From assembly GCA_016214955.1 (NCBI GenBank), contig JACRMN010000027.1, forward strand, positions 62,001-126,000: a DNA stretch of 64,000 nucleotides. The letters are read 5' to 3'. The position numbers were made by a program, and so were the translations under genes. The DNA is from Deltaproteobacteria bacterium. GTDB lineage: Bacteria; Myxococcota; Myxococcia; Myxococcales; Anaeromyxobacteraceae. Of this stretch, positions 24,831 to 33,154 are shown one piece after another. How positions within the stretch are numbered: position 1 is the stretch's first letter; each line of letters starts with the position of its first letter. The notes under the pieces are model-generated. The model did no database searches and was not told the origin of the DNA. It saw only the letters and a program-made list of their open reading frames with translations.

Positions 24831-25499
24831 CTACTTCTTGGCGACGATGTCGAGCAGCTCGACCTCGAACACCAGCGTGGCGTTGGGCGGGATGCTGGCG
24901 CCGGCGCCGCGCTCGCCGTAGGCGATCGCCGACGGGCACACCAGCTTGGCCTTGCCGCCCACCTTGATCTTCTGCACGCCCTCGGTCCAGCACTTGATGA
25001 CGCCGTTGAGCGGGAACTCGGCCGGCTGGCCGCGCTTGTAGGAGCTGTCGAACTCCTTCCCGTCCACCAGGGTGCCGCGGTAGTGGACGCGGACGGTGTC
25101 GGTCTCCTTGGGGCTGGCGCCCGTCCCTTCCTTGAGGGTCACGACAACGAGGCCGCTGGCGGTCTTCTCCGCGCCCTTCTCCTTGGCGGCCTTGTCGAGC
25201 GTGTCCTTCCCGGCGCTGGCCAGCTTGGCGCCCTGGGCGTCGCGGCGGACCTTGGCCAGCTCCTGGATCTTGGGGTTGTAGGTCTCGAGCTCGACGGCCG
25301 GCTTCTTCCCGGTGACGCCGTCGGTGATGCCCTTCTTCACCACCTCGAGCTCGGCGGCGGAGAGCTGGAACACCCCCAGCTCGCGGGACACGGCCAGGCC
25401 CACGGCGTAGAGGGTCTTCTGCTCCTCGGTCTTCAGGTCCGAGGCCAGGGCCGGAGCGGCGAGGAGGGTGGCGAGGAGGGCGGTGGCGATGCGCTTCAT
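24831..25499 (-). CDS. FKBP-type peptidyl-prolyl cis-trans isomerase, periplasmic
   Basis: The 222-residue protein has a signal peptide (MKRIATALLATLLAAPALAS). An FkpA/Mip-like N-terminal dimerisation helix region (~22-110) and a C-terminal FKBP domain (~112-222) follow. The FKBP features are VRVHYRGTLVDGKEFDSSY, the EFPLNGVIKCWTEG strand, and AYGERGAGASIPPNATLVFE with the substrate-pocket residues. It should catalyse proline isomerisation of envelope proteins. The ATG at 25499 follows AAGGAAG. It sits downstream of acs but is separated by a strong terminator, so it is likely transcribed from its own promoter in the 86-base gap. Confidence 0.92.
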   Translation of the reverse strand: MKRIATALLATLLAAPALASDLKTEEQKTLYAVGLAVSRELGVFQLSAAELEVVKKGITDGVTGKKPAVELETYNPKIQELAKVRRDAQGAKLASAGKDTLDKAAKEKGAEKTASGLVVVTLKEGTGASPKETDTVRVHYRGTLVDGKEFDSSYKRGQPAEFPLNGVIKCWTEGVQKIKVGGKAKLVCPSAIAYGERGAGASIPPNATLVFEVELLDIVAKK

Positions 25500-25523
25500 G
25501 GTCTTCCTTTCGACGGGTTTGAC

Positions 25524-25558
25524 AAAAAATGGGCCCCCCATCATGCGACGGGGGGCCC
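25524..25558 (-). terminator. Rho-independent terminator of acs
   Basis: On the minus strand a 9-bp stem (GGGCCCCCC at 25531-25539 pairing with GGGGGGCCC at 25550-25558) is followed by ATTTTTTGTC, read as the complement of 25521-25530. It begins 28 bases past the acs stop codon. This is the clearest intrinsic terminator in the window. Confidence 0.85.
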
Positions 25559-25585
25559 GGGTCCGCAATGCAAAGGTCGGCGCCG

Positions 25586-27481
25586 CTACTCCTCCAGCGT
25601 CGAGACGTCGCCCTCCGGGAGCCCCTGGGCGCGCGCCTTCAGCACCCGCCGCATGATCTTGCCGGAGCGGGTCTTGGGCAGCGAGTCGACGATGGTGACC
25701 TTCTCCGGCCGGACGATGGGGCCGAGCTGCTTGGCCACGTGGTCCTTGAGCTCCTGCTCCAGCTCGGGCGAGGGCTTGTGGCCGCCGCGCAGCAGGCAGT
25801 AGCAGTGGATGGCGTTGCCCTTCACCTCGTGCGGCAGGCCGATGACGGCGGCCTCGGCCACCGCCGGGTGAGCCACCAGCACGCTCTCGATCTCGGCGGT
25901 GCCGAGCCGGTAGCCGGAGACCTTGATGACGTCGTCGGTCCGGCCGATGACCCAGAAGTAGCCGTCCTTGTCCCTCTTGGCCGAGTCGCCGGCCATGTAC
26001 TTGCCGGGGTACTGGCTCCAGTACTGCTTCACGTAGCGCTCCGGGTCCCGGTAGATGGTCATGGCCATCGCCGGCCACGGGCGCGTCAGGACCAGGAAGC
26101 CCTCCTCGCCGTCGGCCACGGGCTTGCCCTGCTCGTCGAGGATCTCCGCCTGCTGGCCGAAGAAGGGCCTGGTGCCGGAGCCCGGCTTCAGGGGGACCAC
26201 CGGCGTCGGCGTGATCATGAACATGCCGGTCTCGGTCTGCCACCAGGTGTCCATGATGGGGCACCGGCCCTTGCCGATGACCCGGTAGTACCACTTCCAG
26301 GCCTCGGGGTTGATGGGCTCGCCCACCGAGCCCAGCAGCCGCAGGGTGCTGAGGTCGTGGCGGTTGGGCCACGACTCGCCGAAGCGCATCAGGCCGCGGA
26401 TGGCGGTGGGGGCGGTGTAGAGGATGCTGATGCCGTACTTCTCCACCAGGTTCCACCAGCGGTTGGGATACGGGTAGGTGGGCGAGCCCTCGTACATGAA
26501 TGTGGTCGCGCCCAGGAGCAGCGGTCCGTAGACGATGTACGAGTGGCCGGTGATCCAGCCGGGATCGGCGGCGCACCAGTAGCGGTCCTCGTCCTTGATG
26601 TCGAAGACGTACTTCAGGGTCGAGTACACGCCGGTCATGTAGCCGCCGTGGCCGTGGATGAGCCCCTTGGGCTTGCCGGTGGTGCCGGAGGTGTAGAGCA
26701 CGAAGAGCGGCTCGTGGGAGTCCATCACCTCGGTGGCGCAGGTGGCCTGGGCCAGCGGCAGCTTCATGAGGTCGTGGTACCAGTAGTCGCGGCCCGGCTC
26801 CATGCGCACTTCGTGGGCGGTGCGCTGCACCACGATCACCGTCTCCACCGAGGGGGAGCGCTTCACGGCGTCGTCGACGGTCTTCTTGAGCTCGACGATC
26901 TTGCCGTTCATGAAGCCGCCGTCGGCGGTGACCACCACCTTCGACTCCGAGTCCTCGATGCGCTGCTGCAGCGCCTCGACGCTGAAGCCGCCGTAGACGA
27001 CGTTGTGGATGGCGCCGATCTTGGCGGCCGCCAGCATGGCGATGACGATCTCGGGCACCCGCGGCATGTAGATGGTGACGCGATCGCCCTTGCGAACGCC
27101 CATGGCCTTGAGGACGTTGGCGAACTTGCAGACGTCGCGGTTGAGCGCGTAGTACGAGTAGGTCCGGACGTCGCCCTTCTCGCCCACCCACACCAGCGAG
27201 AGCTTGTTGCGCCGCCAGGTCTTCTGGTGGCGGTCGAGGGCGTTGTGGATGATGTTGCACTGCGCGCCGGCGAACCACTTGTAGAAGGGCTTCTGGGAGT
27301 CGTCCAGGACCTTGTTCCACTTCCGGTACCACTCCAGCTCCTCGGCCTCGGCGGCCCAGAAGCCCTGGAGGTCGGCGTGGGCCTTCTTGGCCAGCGCGTC
27401 CCAGTCCTTGACGCGCGCCTGCGCGATCACTTCCTGCGACGGATAGTAAACCTCGTCGGTGTTCGGTCGGTTCTCGTTCAT
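25586..27481 (-). CDS. acs: Acetyl-coenzyme A synthetase
   Basis: The 631-residue AMP-forming enzyme converts acetate, ATP and CoA to acetyl-CoA. Motifs in order are: the P-loop-like YTSGTTGKPKG, GWITGHSYIVYGPLL, TWWQTETG (adenylate/acetate pocket), and the hinge GRTDDVIKVSGYRLGTAEIE. The C-terminal PKTRSGKIMRR carries the catalytic lysine K608, the residue reversibly acetylated in other bacteria. Length and domain order are normal for the family. The ATG at 27481 follows AAAGGAA. A solute-symporter/histidine-kinase with its receiver at 45361-48516 belongs to a type that controls acs in some proteobacteria, but linkage here is only an inference. Confidence 0.95.
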   Translation of the reverse strand: MNENRPNTDEVYYPSQEVIAQARVKDWDALAKKAHADLQGFWAAEAEELEWYRKWNKVLDDSQKPFYKWFAGAQCNIIHNALDRHQKTWRRNKLSLVWVGEKGDVRTYSYYALNRDVCKFANVLKAMGVRKGDRVTIYMPRVPEIVIAMLAAAKIGAIHNVVYGGFSVEALQQRIEDSESKVVVTADGGFMNGKIVELKKTVDDAVKRSPSVETVIVVQRTAHEVRMEPGRDYWYHDLMKLPLAQATCATEVMDSHEPLFVLYTSGTTGKPKGLIHGHGGYMTGVYSTLKYVFDIKDEDRYWCAADPGWITGHSYIVYGPLLLGATTFMYEGSPTYPYPNRWWNLVEKYGISILYTAPTAIRGLMRFGESWPNRHDLSTLRLLGSVGEPINPEAWKWYYRVIGKGRCPIMDTWWQTETGMFMITPTPVVPLKPGSGTRPFFGQQAEILDEQGKPVADGEEGFLVLTRPWPAMAMTIYRDPERYVKQYWSQYPGKYMAGDSAKRDKDGYFWVIGRTDDVIKVSGYRLGTAEIESVLVAHPAVAEAAVIGLPHEVKGNAIHCYCLLRGGHKPSPELEQELKDHVAKQLGPIVRPEKVTIVDSLPKTRSGKIMRRVLKARAQGLPEGDVSTLEE

Positions 27482-27673
27482 CGAGCGGTTCCTTTGTTCT
27501 CGGTGGTTGAGCCCGACGTCACTCTCGGCCCGAGCGGGCGAGGTCCAAGGCAACGATCAGGGAAAAATGGGACGAGCAATATACGGCATCCGCGGGAGCG
27601 GTTCCTGACGCGTCGCGGCAAGGGCGCTCCGCCGCCTTCCCGGCGGCGCCGCCCCCGACTATCCTCCTGGTGC

Positions 27674-28615
27674 TTGATCAGACCCCGACCCCTCCGGCGC
27701 GGCGACGTGGTGCGCGTGGTCGCTCCCTCCGGCCCCTTCGACCCCGACCTGTTCGAGCGCGGGGTCGCCGTCTTGCGAGACCGCTTCGGGCTCCACCCGC
27801 GGATGCGGGCCGACATCCGCGCCGCCCACGGCTACCTGGCCGGCGAGGACGTCCGGCGGGTGCAGGAGTGGCAGGAGGCCTCCACCGATCACGAGGCGCG
27901 GGCCATCTGGGCGGCCCGGGGTGGCTACGGGGCCATGCGGCTCCTGCACCGCATCGAGCTGCCGCGGCTGCTCCACCCGCCCAAGTGGGTGATCGGCTAC
28001 TCCGACATCACCGCGCTGCACGCGGCGCTGAACGGCGCCGGCCTGGTCACCTGCCACGGGCCCGTGGTCACCCAGCTCCCGCGGGTGACGCCGGAGGTGC
28101 TCGACCACCTCGAGGCCATGCTCTTCGGCGAGCCCCGGCCGGCCGCCGGGCCCGGGCCGGCCCCGGGCGCCGGCGTCGCCGGCACGGGAGTCATCCGGGC
28201 GGGCAGCGCCTCGGGCGCCCTCTTCGGCGGCTCGCTCACCCTGCTGGCCCACCTCTGCGGCACCCCGTACCTGCCGCGGCTGCGCGGGGCGGTGCTCTTC
28301 ATCGAGGACGTGGGCGAGAAGCCCTACCGGCTCGACCGCTACCTCACCCAGCTCCGCCTCTCCGGCGCCCTCGACGGCGTGCGGGGCGTCTGCGTCGGCC
28401 ACATCACCGACTGCGACGACGCCGGCGTCTCGGGCCTGGCCACGGTGCGCGAGCTGGTGCGCGCCCTGGGGGTGCCGGCGGTGGACGGCATGCCGGTGGG
28501 CCACGAGGACCGCAACCTGCCGCTGCCGCTCGGCTCCATCGTCACCCTGGTGGCGCCCGGGCCCGGCGAGGCCGGTCCGCCCCGCCTGCTCTTCGACCAG
28601 GGCGCCCGGGCCTGA
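27674..28615 (+). CDS. LD-carboxypeptidase (peptidase S66, LdcA/MccF-like)
   Basis: The 313-residue enzyme begins at a TTG at 27674, chosen because it retains the family N-terminus RPLRRGDVVRVVAPSGPF; GTG at 27709 would lose part of it. The catalytic triad can be read: S110 in WVIGYSDIT, E211 in LFIEDVGEKPYR and H277 in MPVGHEDRNLPLPLG. It removes the terminal D-Ala from murein tetrapeptides in the cytoplasm, feeding peptidoglycan recycling. Four bases separate it from the next gene, and Mpl, which reuses the resulting tripeptide, follows. There is an Ala/Gly/Pro-rich insertion at about 155-172. Confidence 0.87.
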   Translation: MIRPRPLRRGDVVRVVAPSGPFDPDLFERGVAVLRDRFGLHPRMRADIRAAHGYLAGEDVRRVQEWQEASTDHEARAIWAARGGYGAMRLLHRIELPRLLHPPKWVIGYSDITALHAALNGAGLVTCHGPVVTQLPRVTPEVLDHLEAMLFGEPRPAAGPGPAPGAGVAGTGVIRAGSASGALFGGSLTLLAHLCGTPYLPRLRGAVLFIEDVGEKPYRLDRYLTQLRLSGALDGVRGVCVGHITDCDDAGVSGLATVRELVRALGVPAVDGMPVGHEDRNLPLPLGSIVTLVAPGPGEAGPPRLLFDQGARA

Positions 28616-28618
28616 GCC

Positions 28619-29719
28619 ATGGCAGGCCTGGCCGCCACCCCCTCGCTGCCGCAGGTCCGCGCCGTCCTCGAGGACGGGCTGCGCCAGGGGCTGGCCCCCG
28701 CGCTCTCGGCGGTGGTGCTGCGCCACGGGGCGCTCCTGCACGAGGGGCTGCACGGCAGGGCCGGCGAGGACCCGCTGCAGTCCGGCCACCTCTTCGACGT
28801 GGCCTCGCTCACCAAGGTGATGGCCACCGGCACCCTGGCGGCGCGCCTCGCCGACGCCGGCCTGCTGCCCATCGACGCCCCCGTCTCCCGGTGGCTCCCG
28901 GCCTTCGGGGGCAAGAAGGCCCCCATCACCGTGCGCCACCTGCTCAGCCACTCGAGCGGCCTCCCCGCCTGGCAACCGCTCCACGAGCGGCTCCCCGCCG
29001 ACCGGACGAGGGCGCAGGCGGCGCTCGAGGGGTTGCTCGCCGCCGTGCCGCTGGAGGCCGCCCCGGGCGCCCGGCCCCAGTACAGCGACCTCGGCTTCCT
29101 GGCGCTGGGCCTCCTCCTGGAGCGGCTCGGCGGCGCGACCCTCGACCGGCTCTGCGAGGAGCGGGTGCTGCTGCCGCTGTCGCTCACCCGCACCTTCTTC
29201 CGGCCTGCGCAGGGCGGTGCCGCCTCGCGCCACGGCCCCTCCTCCTTCGTGCCCACGGTGGTGCGGGCGCGAGGCGAGGAGCGGCGCGGCGAGGTGCACG
29301 ACGACAACGCCCGGGCACTCGGCGGCGTGGCGGGCCACGCCGGCCTCTTCTCCACCGCCCGCGACGTGGCGGTGCTGGGCGAGGCCTGGCTGCTGGCGCT
29401 GGCCGGCCGCTCCTCCTTCCTCACCGCCCAGACCGCCTCGGCCTTCGCGGCCCGCGACAAGACCCCGCGCAGCCACCGGGCGCTGGCGTGGGATCGCCCC
29501 TCCGGCGACGCCCCGGCCATCGGCTCGCGCCTGGGCATGGGCGACCGCGGCGCCATCGGCCACCTGGGCTTCACCGGCTGCTCGCTCTGGCTCGACCTCG
29601 ACGCCGGCCTCTCCTGCGCCCTCCTCACCAGCCACTGCCCCGCCGTGGGCCACACCGAGCACATCCAGGCCTTCCGACGCCGCTTTCACGATGCGGTGGC
29701 CGAGGCGCTCGGCATCTAG
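28619..29719 (+). CDS. Serine hydrolase of the beta-lactamase / class C fold
   Basis: The 366-residue protein has no signal peptide. The nucleophile motif is S63-L-T-K66 (DVASLTKVMATG), the second motif Y155-S-D (PQYSDLGFLALG), and the third-strand motif HLGFTG near the C-terminus. It sits between an LD-carboxypeptidase and Mpl with tight spacing, so a role on muropeptides or another recycling intermediate is likely (inference). True beta-lactamase activity is not indicated, because the protein looks cytoplasmic. Confidence 0.82.
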   Translation: MAGLAATPSLPQVRAVLEDGLRQGLAPALSAVVLRHGALLHEGLHGRAGEDPLQSGHLFDVASLTKVMATGTLAARLADAGLLPIDAPVSRWLPAFGGKKAPITVRHLLSHSSGLPAWQPLHERLPADRTRAQAALEGLLAAVPLEAAPGARPQYSDLGFLALGLLLERLGGATLDRLCEERVLLPLSLTRTFFRPAQGGAASRHGPSSFVPTVVRARGEERRGEVHDDNARALGGVAGHAGLFSTARDVAVLGEAWLLALAGRSSFLTAQTASAFAARDKTPRSHRALAWDRPSGDAPAIGSRLGMGDRGAIGHLGFTGCSLWLDLDAGLSCALLTSHCPAVGHTEHIQAFRRRFHDAVAEALGI

Positions 29720-29778
29720 TTGCCCTTCCGGCCGGCCTGTCGTACTCGTCCTCGCGGTCGAGGGTCGGGGTTCTTGAC

Positions 29779-31200
29779 ATGGACTACTCGCAGGTGAAGC
29801 GCATCCACCTCATCGGCGTCGCCGGCACGGGCATGGGCTCGTTCGCCGGGATGCTGAAGGCCGCCGGCTACCAGGTCACCGGGTCGGACGAGAACGTCTA
29901 CCCGCCCATGTCCACCCAGCTCGAGCGCTGGGGCATCGCGGTGCTCACGCCCTACGCCGCCGCCAACCTCGACCGGGCCGCGCCTGACCTGGTGGTGGTG
30001 GGCAACGTGGTGCGCAGGGTGAACGCCGAAGCCGCCGCCATGCGGGAGCGCGGGCTCCCGCACGTCTCCTTCCCCCAGGCGCTGGGAGACCTCTTCCTCG
30101 GGCCGCGCCACTCCTGCGTGGTGGTGGGCACCCACGGCAAGACCACCACCACCGCCATGCTCGGCTTCCTGCTCTTCCACGCCGGGCGCGACCCCTCGTT
30201 CCTGGTGGGCGGGGTGACGCGCGACTTCGAGTCCAACTACCGGCTCGGCCAGGGGCCGCACTTCGTCGTCGAGGGGGACGAGTACGACACCGCCTACTTC
30301 GACAAGGGCCCCAAGTTCCTCCACTACCGGCCGCGGACCGCCATCTTCACCAGCTGTGAGCTGGACCACGCCGACATCTACCGCGACCAGGCCCACTACG
30401 AGAGCGCCTTCGAGCGCTTCGCCGCGCTGTTGCCCGCCGGCGGCTTCCTGGCCGCCTGCCCCGACCAGGAGCCGGTGCTGCGCATCGCCCGCCAGGCCCG
30501 CTGCCCGGTGGAGACCTACTCGGTCACCCGGGCCGCCGACTGGCAGGCGGCGGATCTCCGCCACTCGGCCGAGGGGGCCCGATTCCGGCTGGTGCGGCGC
30601 GGGGACGACCTGGGGCCGGTGCACCTGCCGGTGGGCGGGGCCCACAACGTGGAGAACGCCCTGGGCGTGGCCGCGGCGGCCACCGCCCTCGGCCTCTCGC
30701 CGGCCGAGATCGCCGCAGGGCTGGCCGCCTTCCGCGGCGTGAAGCGGCGCCAGGAGGTGCGGGGCACGGCCCGCGGCGTCACCGTCATCGACGACTTCGC
30801 CCACCACCCCACCGCCACCGCACGCACCCTGGAGGCCATCGCCTCCCGCTACCCCGGGGCGCGGCTCTTGGCCTGCTTCGAGCCGCGCTCCAACACCAGC
30901 CGGCGCAGCCTGCACCAGCAGGCCTACGTGCAGGGCTTCCCCGGCGCGGCGGCGGTGTTCCTGCTGCGGCCGGCGCCGCACGACCAGGTGCCCGAGGCCG
31001 AGCGGCTCGACGCCGCCCGGCTGGCCGCCGACCTCACCGCCGCCGGCACGCCGGCGCGCGCCTGCGCCTCCGTGGACGAGATGGTGGAGGCGGTGGCAGC
31101 CGAGGCGCGGCCCGGCGACGTGGTGCTGGGGATGTCGAACGGCGCCTTCGGTGGCTTCTGGGGGAAGCTGCTGGAGCGGCTGGAGCGGCTGGGGCGGTAG
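29779..31200 (+). CDS. mpl: UDP-N-acetylmuramate:L-alanyl-gamma-D-glutamyl-meso-diaminopimelate ligase
   Basis: The 473-residue Mur-ligase-family enzyme has the N-terminal UDP-binding motif HLIGVAGTGMGSFAG and the ATP P-loop GTHGKTTTT (about 117-125). The central domain carries EGDEYDTAYFDKGPKFLHYR, a segment typical of Mpl rather than MurC. The C-terminal domain includes DDFAHHPTA. It re-attaches recycled tripeptide to UDP-MurNAc. It is encoded last in an LdcA / serine hydrolase / Mpl operon, which fits a dedicated murein-recycling unit. The ATG at 29779 follows TTCTTGAC, with no strong ribosome-binding site. Confidence 0.93.
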   Translation: MDYSQVKRIHLIGVAGTGMGSFAGMLKAAGYQVTGSDENVYPPMSTQLERWGIAVLTPYAAANLDRAAPDLVVVGNVVRRVNAEAAAMRERGLPHVSFPQALGDLFLGPRHSCVVVGTHGKTTTTAMLGFLLFHAGRDPSFLVGGVTRDFESNYRLGQGPHFVVEGDEYDTAYFDKGPKFLHYRPRTAIFTSCELDHADIYRDQAHYESAFERFAALLPAGGFLAACPDQEPVLRIARQARCPVETYSVTRAADWQAADLRHSAEGARFRLVRRGDDLGPVHLPVGGAHNVENALGVAAAATALGLSPAEIAAGLAAFRGVKRRQEVRGTARGVTVIDDFAHHPTATARTLEAIASRYPGARLLACFEPRSNTSRRSLHQQAYVQGFPGAAAVFLLRPAPHDQVPEAERLDAARLAADLTAAGTPARACASVDEMVEAVAAEARPGDVVLGMSNGAFGGFWGKLLERLERLGR

Positions 31201-31216
31201 GGGGGCGGCGCGACCC

Positions 31217-31246
31217 GACCTCGACCTCGACCTCGACCTCGACCTC
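31217..31246. repeat. GACCTC hexanucleotide tandem tract
   Basis: Five consecutive or near-consecutive GACCTC units immediately precede repeat copy A. Similar tracts precede copy B (two units), follow copy B (33431-33446) and occur in inverted orientation near 60772-60885, always between genes. Confidence 0.75.
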
Positions 31247-31494
31247 GCGCGCCGCTCCGCCGGACACACCGGCCTCCGCCGCCAAGTCCTCGGGCGGGCG
31301 CTGCACGCGGCCGCGCGAACGCCCTCGGCCCGGGGCGTCTCGCAAACGTCGGGGCGCGGACGACGGGTCGCCGCTCGCCGTTGCCGCGCCCACGAACGGT
31401 TGCTCGACGCGAGCGGGTCCGCGGTCCGCGCGGACGGCAGGTGCTCCCTTGCGCCCTGCGGGGGCGGCTGCGGCCGGCGTACCGGCTGCGCGGC
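31236..31494. repeat. Dispersed repeat, copy A (~259 bp direct repeat)
   Basis: This stretch is nearly identical to 33156-33413, in the same orientation. Over about 259 bases the copies differ by two substitutions (31330 C/A, 31333 G/C) and one base of a G-run near 31460. It is preceded by a tandem tract of five GACCTC-type hexamers (31217-31246). It contains small inverted repeats (TCCGCG...CGCGGA; GCCGG-CGTA-CCGGC) but no plausible gene: open frames through it lack start signals and resemble no family. It lies between the convergent mpl and NAD(P)-binding genes. Confidence 0.85.
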
Positions 31495-31556
31495 TGGTGC
31501 CTCTCGTGATCCCCGGGCGGAGGACCGGCCCGGCCGCACCCCCGCCGACCCGACCC

Positions 31557-32468
31557 TCACCGGAAGTGTCGCTGCAGCTCCGAGGCCCACTCCCGGCCCA
31601 GCCTACCGGCGTTGGCGGCGAGCCACTCGCTGAAGCGGGTGGTCCCGGTGGGGGGTCCCTTCGAGACCAGGAGGCCGGCGCGCAGCCCGGCGATCTCGTC
31701 CGCGGTGAGGGCCACGTCCCCGACCACGGGGCGCAGGAGCGCAGAGGCCGCGAGCAGCAGCCAGGGTGGCGCCGGGAAGAGGAGGGCGCGGGCGCCCACC
31801 GCGCGCTTGACCATCCGCACCAGCTCCCGGAACTCGATCGCCTCGGGCCCGACGGCGTCGAGGGTGACGTCCTCGCGCCGCTCGCCCTGCTCTGCGGCGA
31901 GGCGGGCCATGTCGTCCACGTGGATGGGCTGCAGGCCGTAGCTGCCCGGCGCGACGCCGAACACCGGCAGCCGCCGCAGCAGCCAGGCCACGTTGTTGAT
32001 GAGCACGTCGCGCCCGCCGAAGAAGACCGCCGGCCGGAGGATGGCGTGGGAGAGGCCGCTCCGGCGCAGCGCCTCCTCCACCTGCGCCTTGCCGCGGAAG
32101 TAGGGGAGCGGGGAGCCGGGCGACGGGTTGGTGATGGAGACGTGGACCACCCGCTCGACGCCGGCCTCGGCGGCGGCGGCGAAGAGGCGCCGGCTCCGCT
32201 CCACCGCCAGGGCGTGATCGACGCCCCCGTGAGCGAAGCGGACCCAGTAGGTGTTGTGCAGCACCTGCACGCCGGCCAGCGAGGCGCGCAGCGCTGCCGG
32301 GTCGTCGAAGGCCAGGCGGCGGACCTCTACCCGCCCGCCGAAGGGATCGGGCCGATCGGGGTGGCCGGTGAGCGAGCGCACCCGGGCGCCGCGCTCGAGC
32401 AGCAGGCGCGCCAGGTGCTGCCCGCTGTAGCCGAAGGCTCCGGTGACCGCGTGGACGTCGCGCTCCAT
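31557..32468 (-). CDS. NAD(P)-binding atypical short-chain dehydrogenase (NmrA/NDUFA9-like)
   Basis: The 303-residue Rossmann-fold protein has the nucleotide-binding motif TGAFGYSGQHLARLL (G-x-x-G-x-x-G) at the N-terminus. A predicted substrate region includes VVHVSITNPSPGSPLPYFRGKAQVEEALR, an extended-SDR (SDR-a) pattern with a YFRGK motif replacing YxxxK. The C-terminus has a hydrophobic stretch (WLLLAASALLRPVVGDVALT) that could contact membrane or quinone. The ATG at 32468 follows AAGGAGA. A perfect palindrome (32490-32505) lies just upstream and resembles one upstream of the adjacent GbsR-type regulator, suggesting joint control. Substrate unknown. Confidence 0.8.
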   Translation of the reverse strand: MERDVHAVTGAFGYSGQHLARLLLERGARVRSLTGHPDRPDPFGGRVEVRRLAFDDPAALRASLAGVQVLHNTYWVRFAHGGVDHALAVERSRRLFAAAAEAGVERVVHVSITNPSPGSPLPYFRGKAQVEEALRRSGLSHAILRPAVFFGGRDVLINNVAWLLRRLPVFGVAPGSYGLQPIHVDDMARLAAEQGERREDVTLDAVGPEAIEFRELVRMVKRAVGARALLFPAPPWLLLAASALLRPVVGDVALTADEIAGLRAGLLVSKGPPTGTTRFSEWLAANAGRLGREWASELQRHFR

Positions 32469-32489
32469 GGTCTTCTCCTTGGTGAAGTA

Positions 32490-32505
32490 TTCAGAAACTT
32501 CTGAA
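32490..32505. promoter_or_regulatory. Palindromic operator upstream of the NAD(P)-binding gene
   Basis: TTCAGAAACTTCTGAA is a perfect 7+2+7 inverted repeat, 22 bases upstream of the 32468 start codon. It matches the site at 33085-33100 in 12 of 16 positions. It is the probable binding site of the adjacent GbsR/MarR-type regulator, positioned to block transcription of the leftward gene. Confidence 0.65.
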
Positions 32506-32549
32506 CGGCACGGCCGCGGGTCGCCCGCCGGGGAGCGCCCGGCGGACGG

Positions 32550-33080
32550 CTATCGCTTCCTGCGCTTGCCGGGGAAGGGGAGGCCGGCCACGAAGGCCAG
32601 CGCGGCGCGGGAGGAGGCCGGGTCCTGCAGGAACCGGTTCACCACCCCCTCCACGGTGGTGAGCAGCTCGGCCATCTGCTCGAGCCGCCCACGCACCTCT
32701 CCCCGGGCGCCGGGCTGGGCCAGCAGGTGGTGGATGGCATCCAGGGTGGGGTCGAACTCGCGCCGCTTCCGCTCGCGGAGGATGCGGAAGAACATGGTCC
32801 AGACGTCGGGCTCGGTGACGTAGAAGTCCCGCCGGTCGCCGGCAACCTCCACCTGGCGCACCACGCCGAAGGTGCGGAGCTCGCGCAGCGACATCGAGGC
32901 GTTGCCCTTGGAGATCTGCAGCCGCTCGGCGATCTCCTCCAGGGAGAGGGCACCCTCGGTGGCCATGAGCAGCGCGTGGACCCGGGCCACCGAGCGGTTG
33001 ATGCCCCACAGCGCTCCCATGGCACCCCAGGCCTCGACGAACTGCTGGGCGGTCGTTGGATCGGGTGCGGTGCGTTCCAT
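32550..33080 (-). CDS. GbsR/MarR-family transcriptional regulator
   Basis: The 176-residue winged-helix regulator starts MERTAPDPTTAQQFVEAWGA. The DNA-binding part carries ALSLEEIAERLQISKGNASM then SLRELRTFGVVRQVEVAGDR (helix-turn-helix and wing). The GAMGALWGINRSVARVHALL segment is typical of the GbsR subgroup. The C-terminus is helical and should form the dimer interface. The palindrome 33085-33100 lies 4-20 bases before its start codon and a related one lies before the downstream gene, so autoregulation plus control of the neighbour is likely. The gene pair lies between two near-identical direct repeats. Confidence 0.85.
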   Translation of the reverse strand: MERTAPDPTTAQQFVEAWGAMGALWGINRSVARVHALLMATEGALSLEEIAERLQISKGNASMSLRELRTFGVVRQVEVAGDRRDFYVTEPDVWTMFFRILRERKRREFDPTLDAIHHLLAQPGARGEVRGRLEQMAELLTTVEGVVNRFLQDPASSRAALAFVAGLPFPGKRRKR

Positions 33081-33084
33081 GCCG

Positions 33085-33100
33085 TTCAAAATAATCTGAA
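33085..33100. promoter_or_regulatory. Palindromic operator upstream of the GbsR-type regulator
   Basis: TTCAAAATAATCTGAA (within GTTCA-N8-TGAAC, 33084-33101) matches the perfect palindrome at 32490-32505 in 12 of 16 positions. It is unusually AT-rich for this genome and lies 4 bases before the start codon, overlapping the expected ribosome-binding site. Binding there would block both transcription elongation and translation. Confidence 0.6.
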
Positions 33101-33154
33101 CGTTCGGAGGGATCAAGGGGCCAGAGGCGAGCGGCCCGGGGCGACCCCGACCCC

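Noticed and set aside
27482-27673. Promoter of acs
   Set aside because: AT-richer patches exist (near 27560-27590) but no -35/-10 pair or activator site could be chosen with confidence.
28619-29719. Antibiotic-resistance beta-lactamase
   Set aside because: Lacks a signal peptide, has H-x-GFTG rather than KTG, and lies in a murein-recycling operon.
31215-31250. GACCTC tandem tract as a possible CRISPR array
   Set aside because: Units are 6 bases with no spacers and no cas genes nearby.
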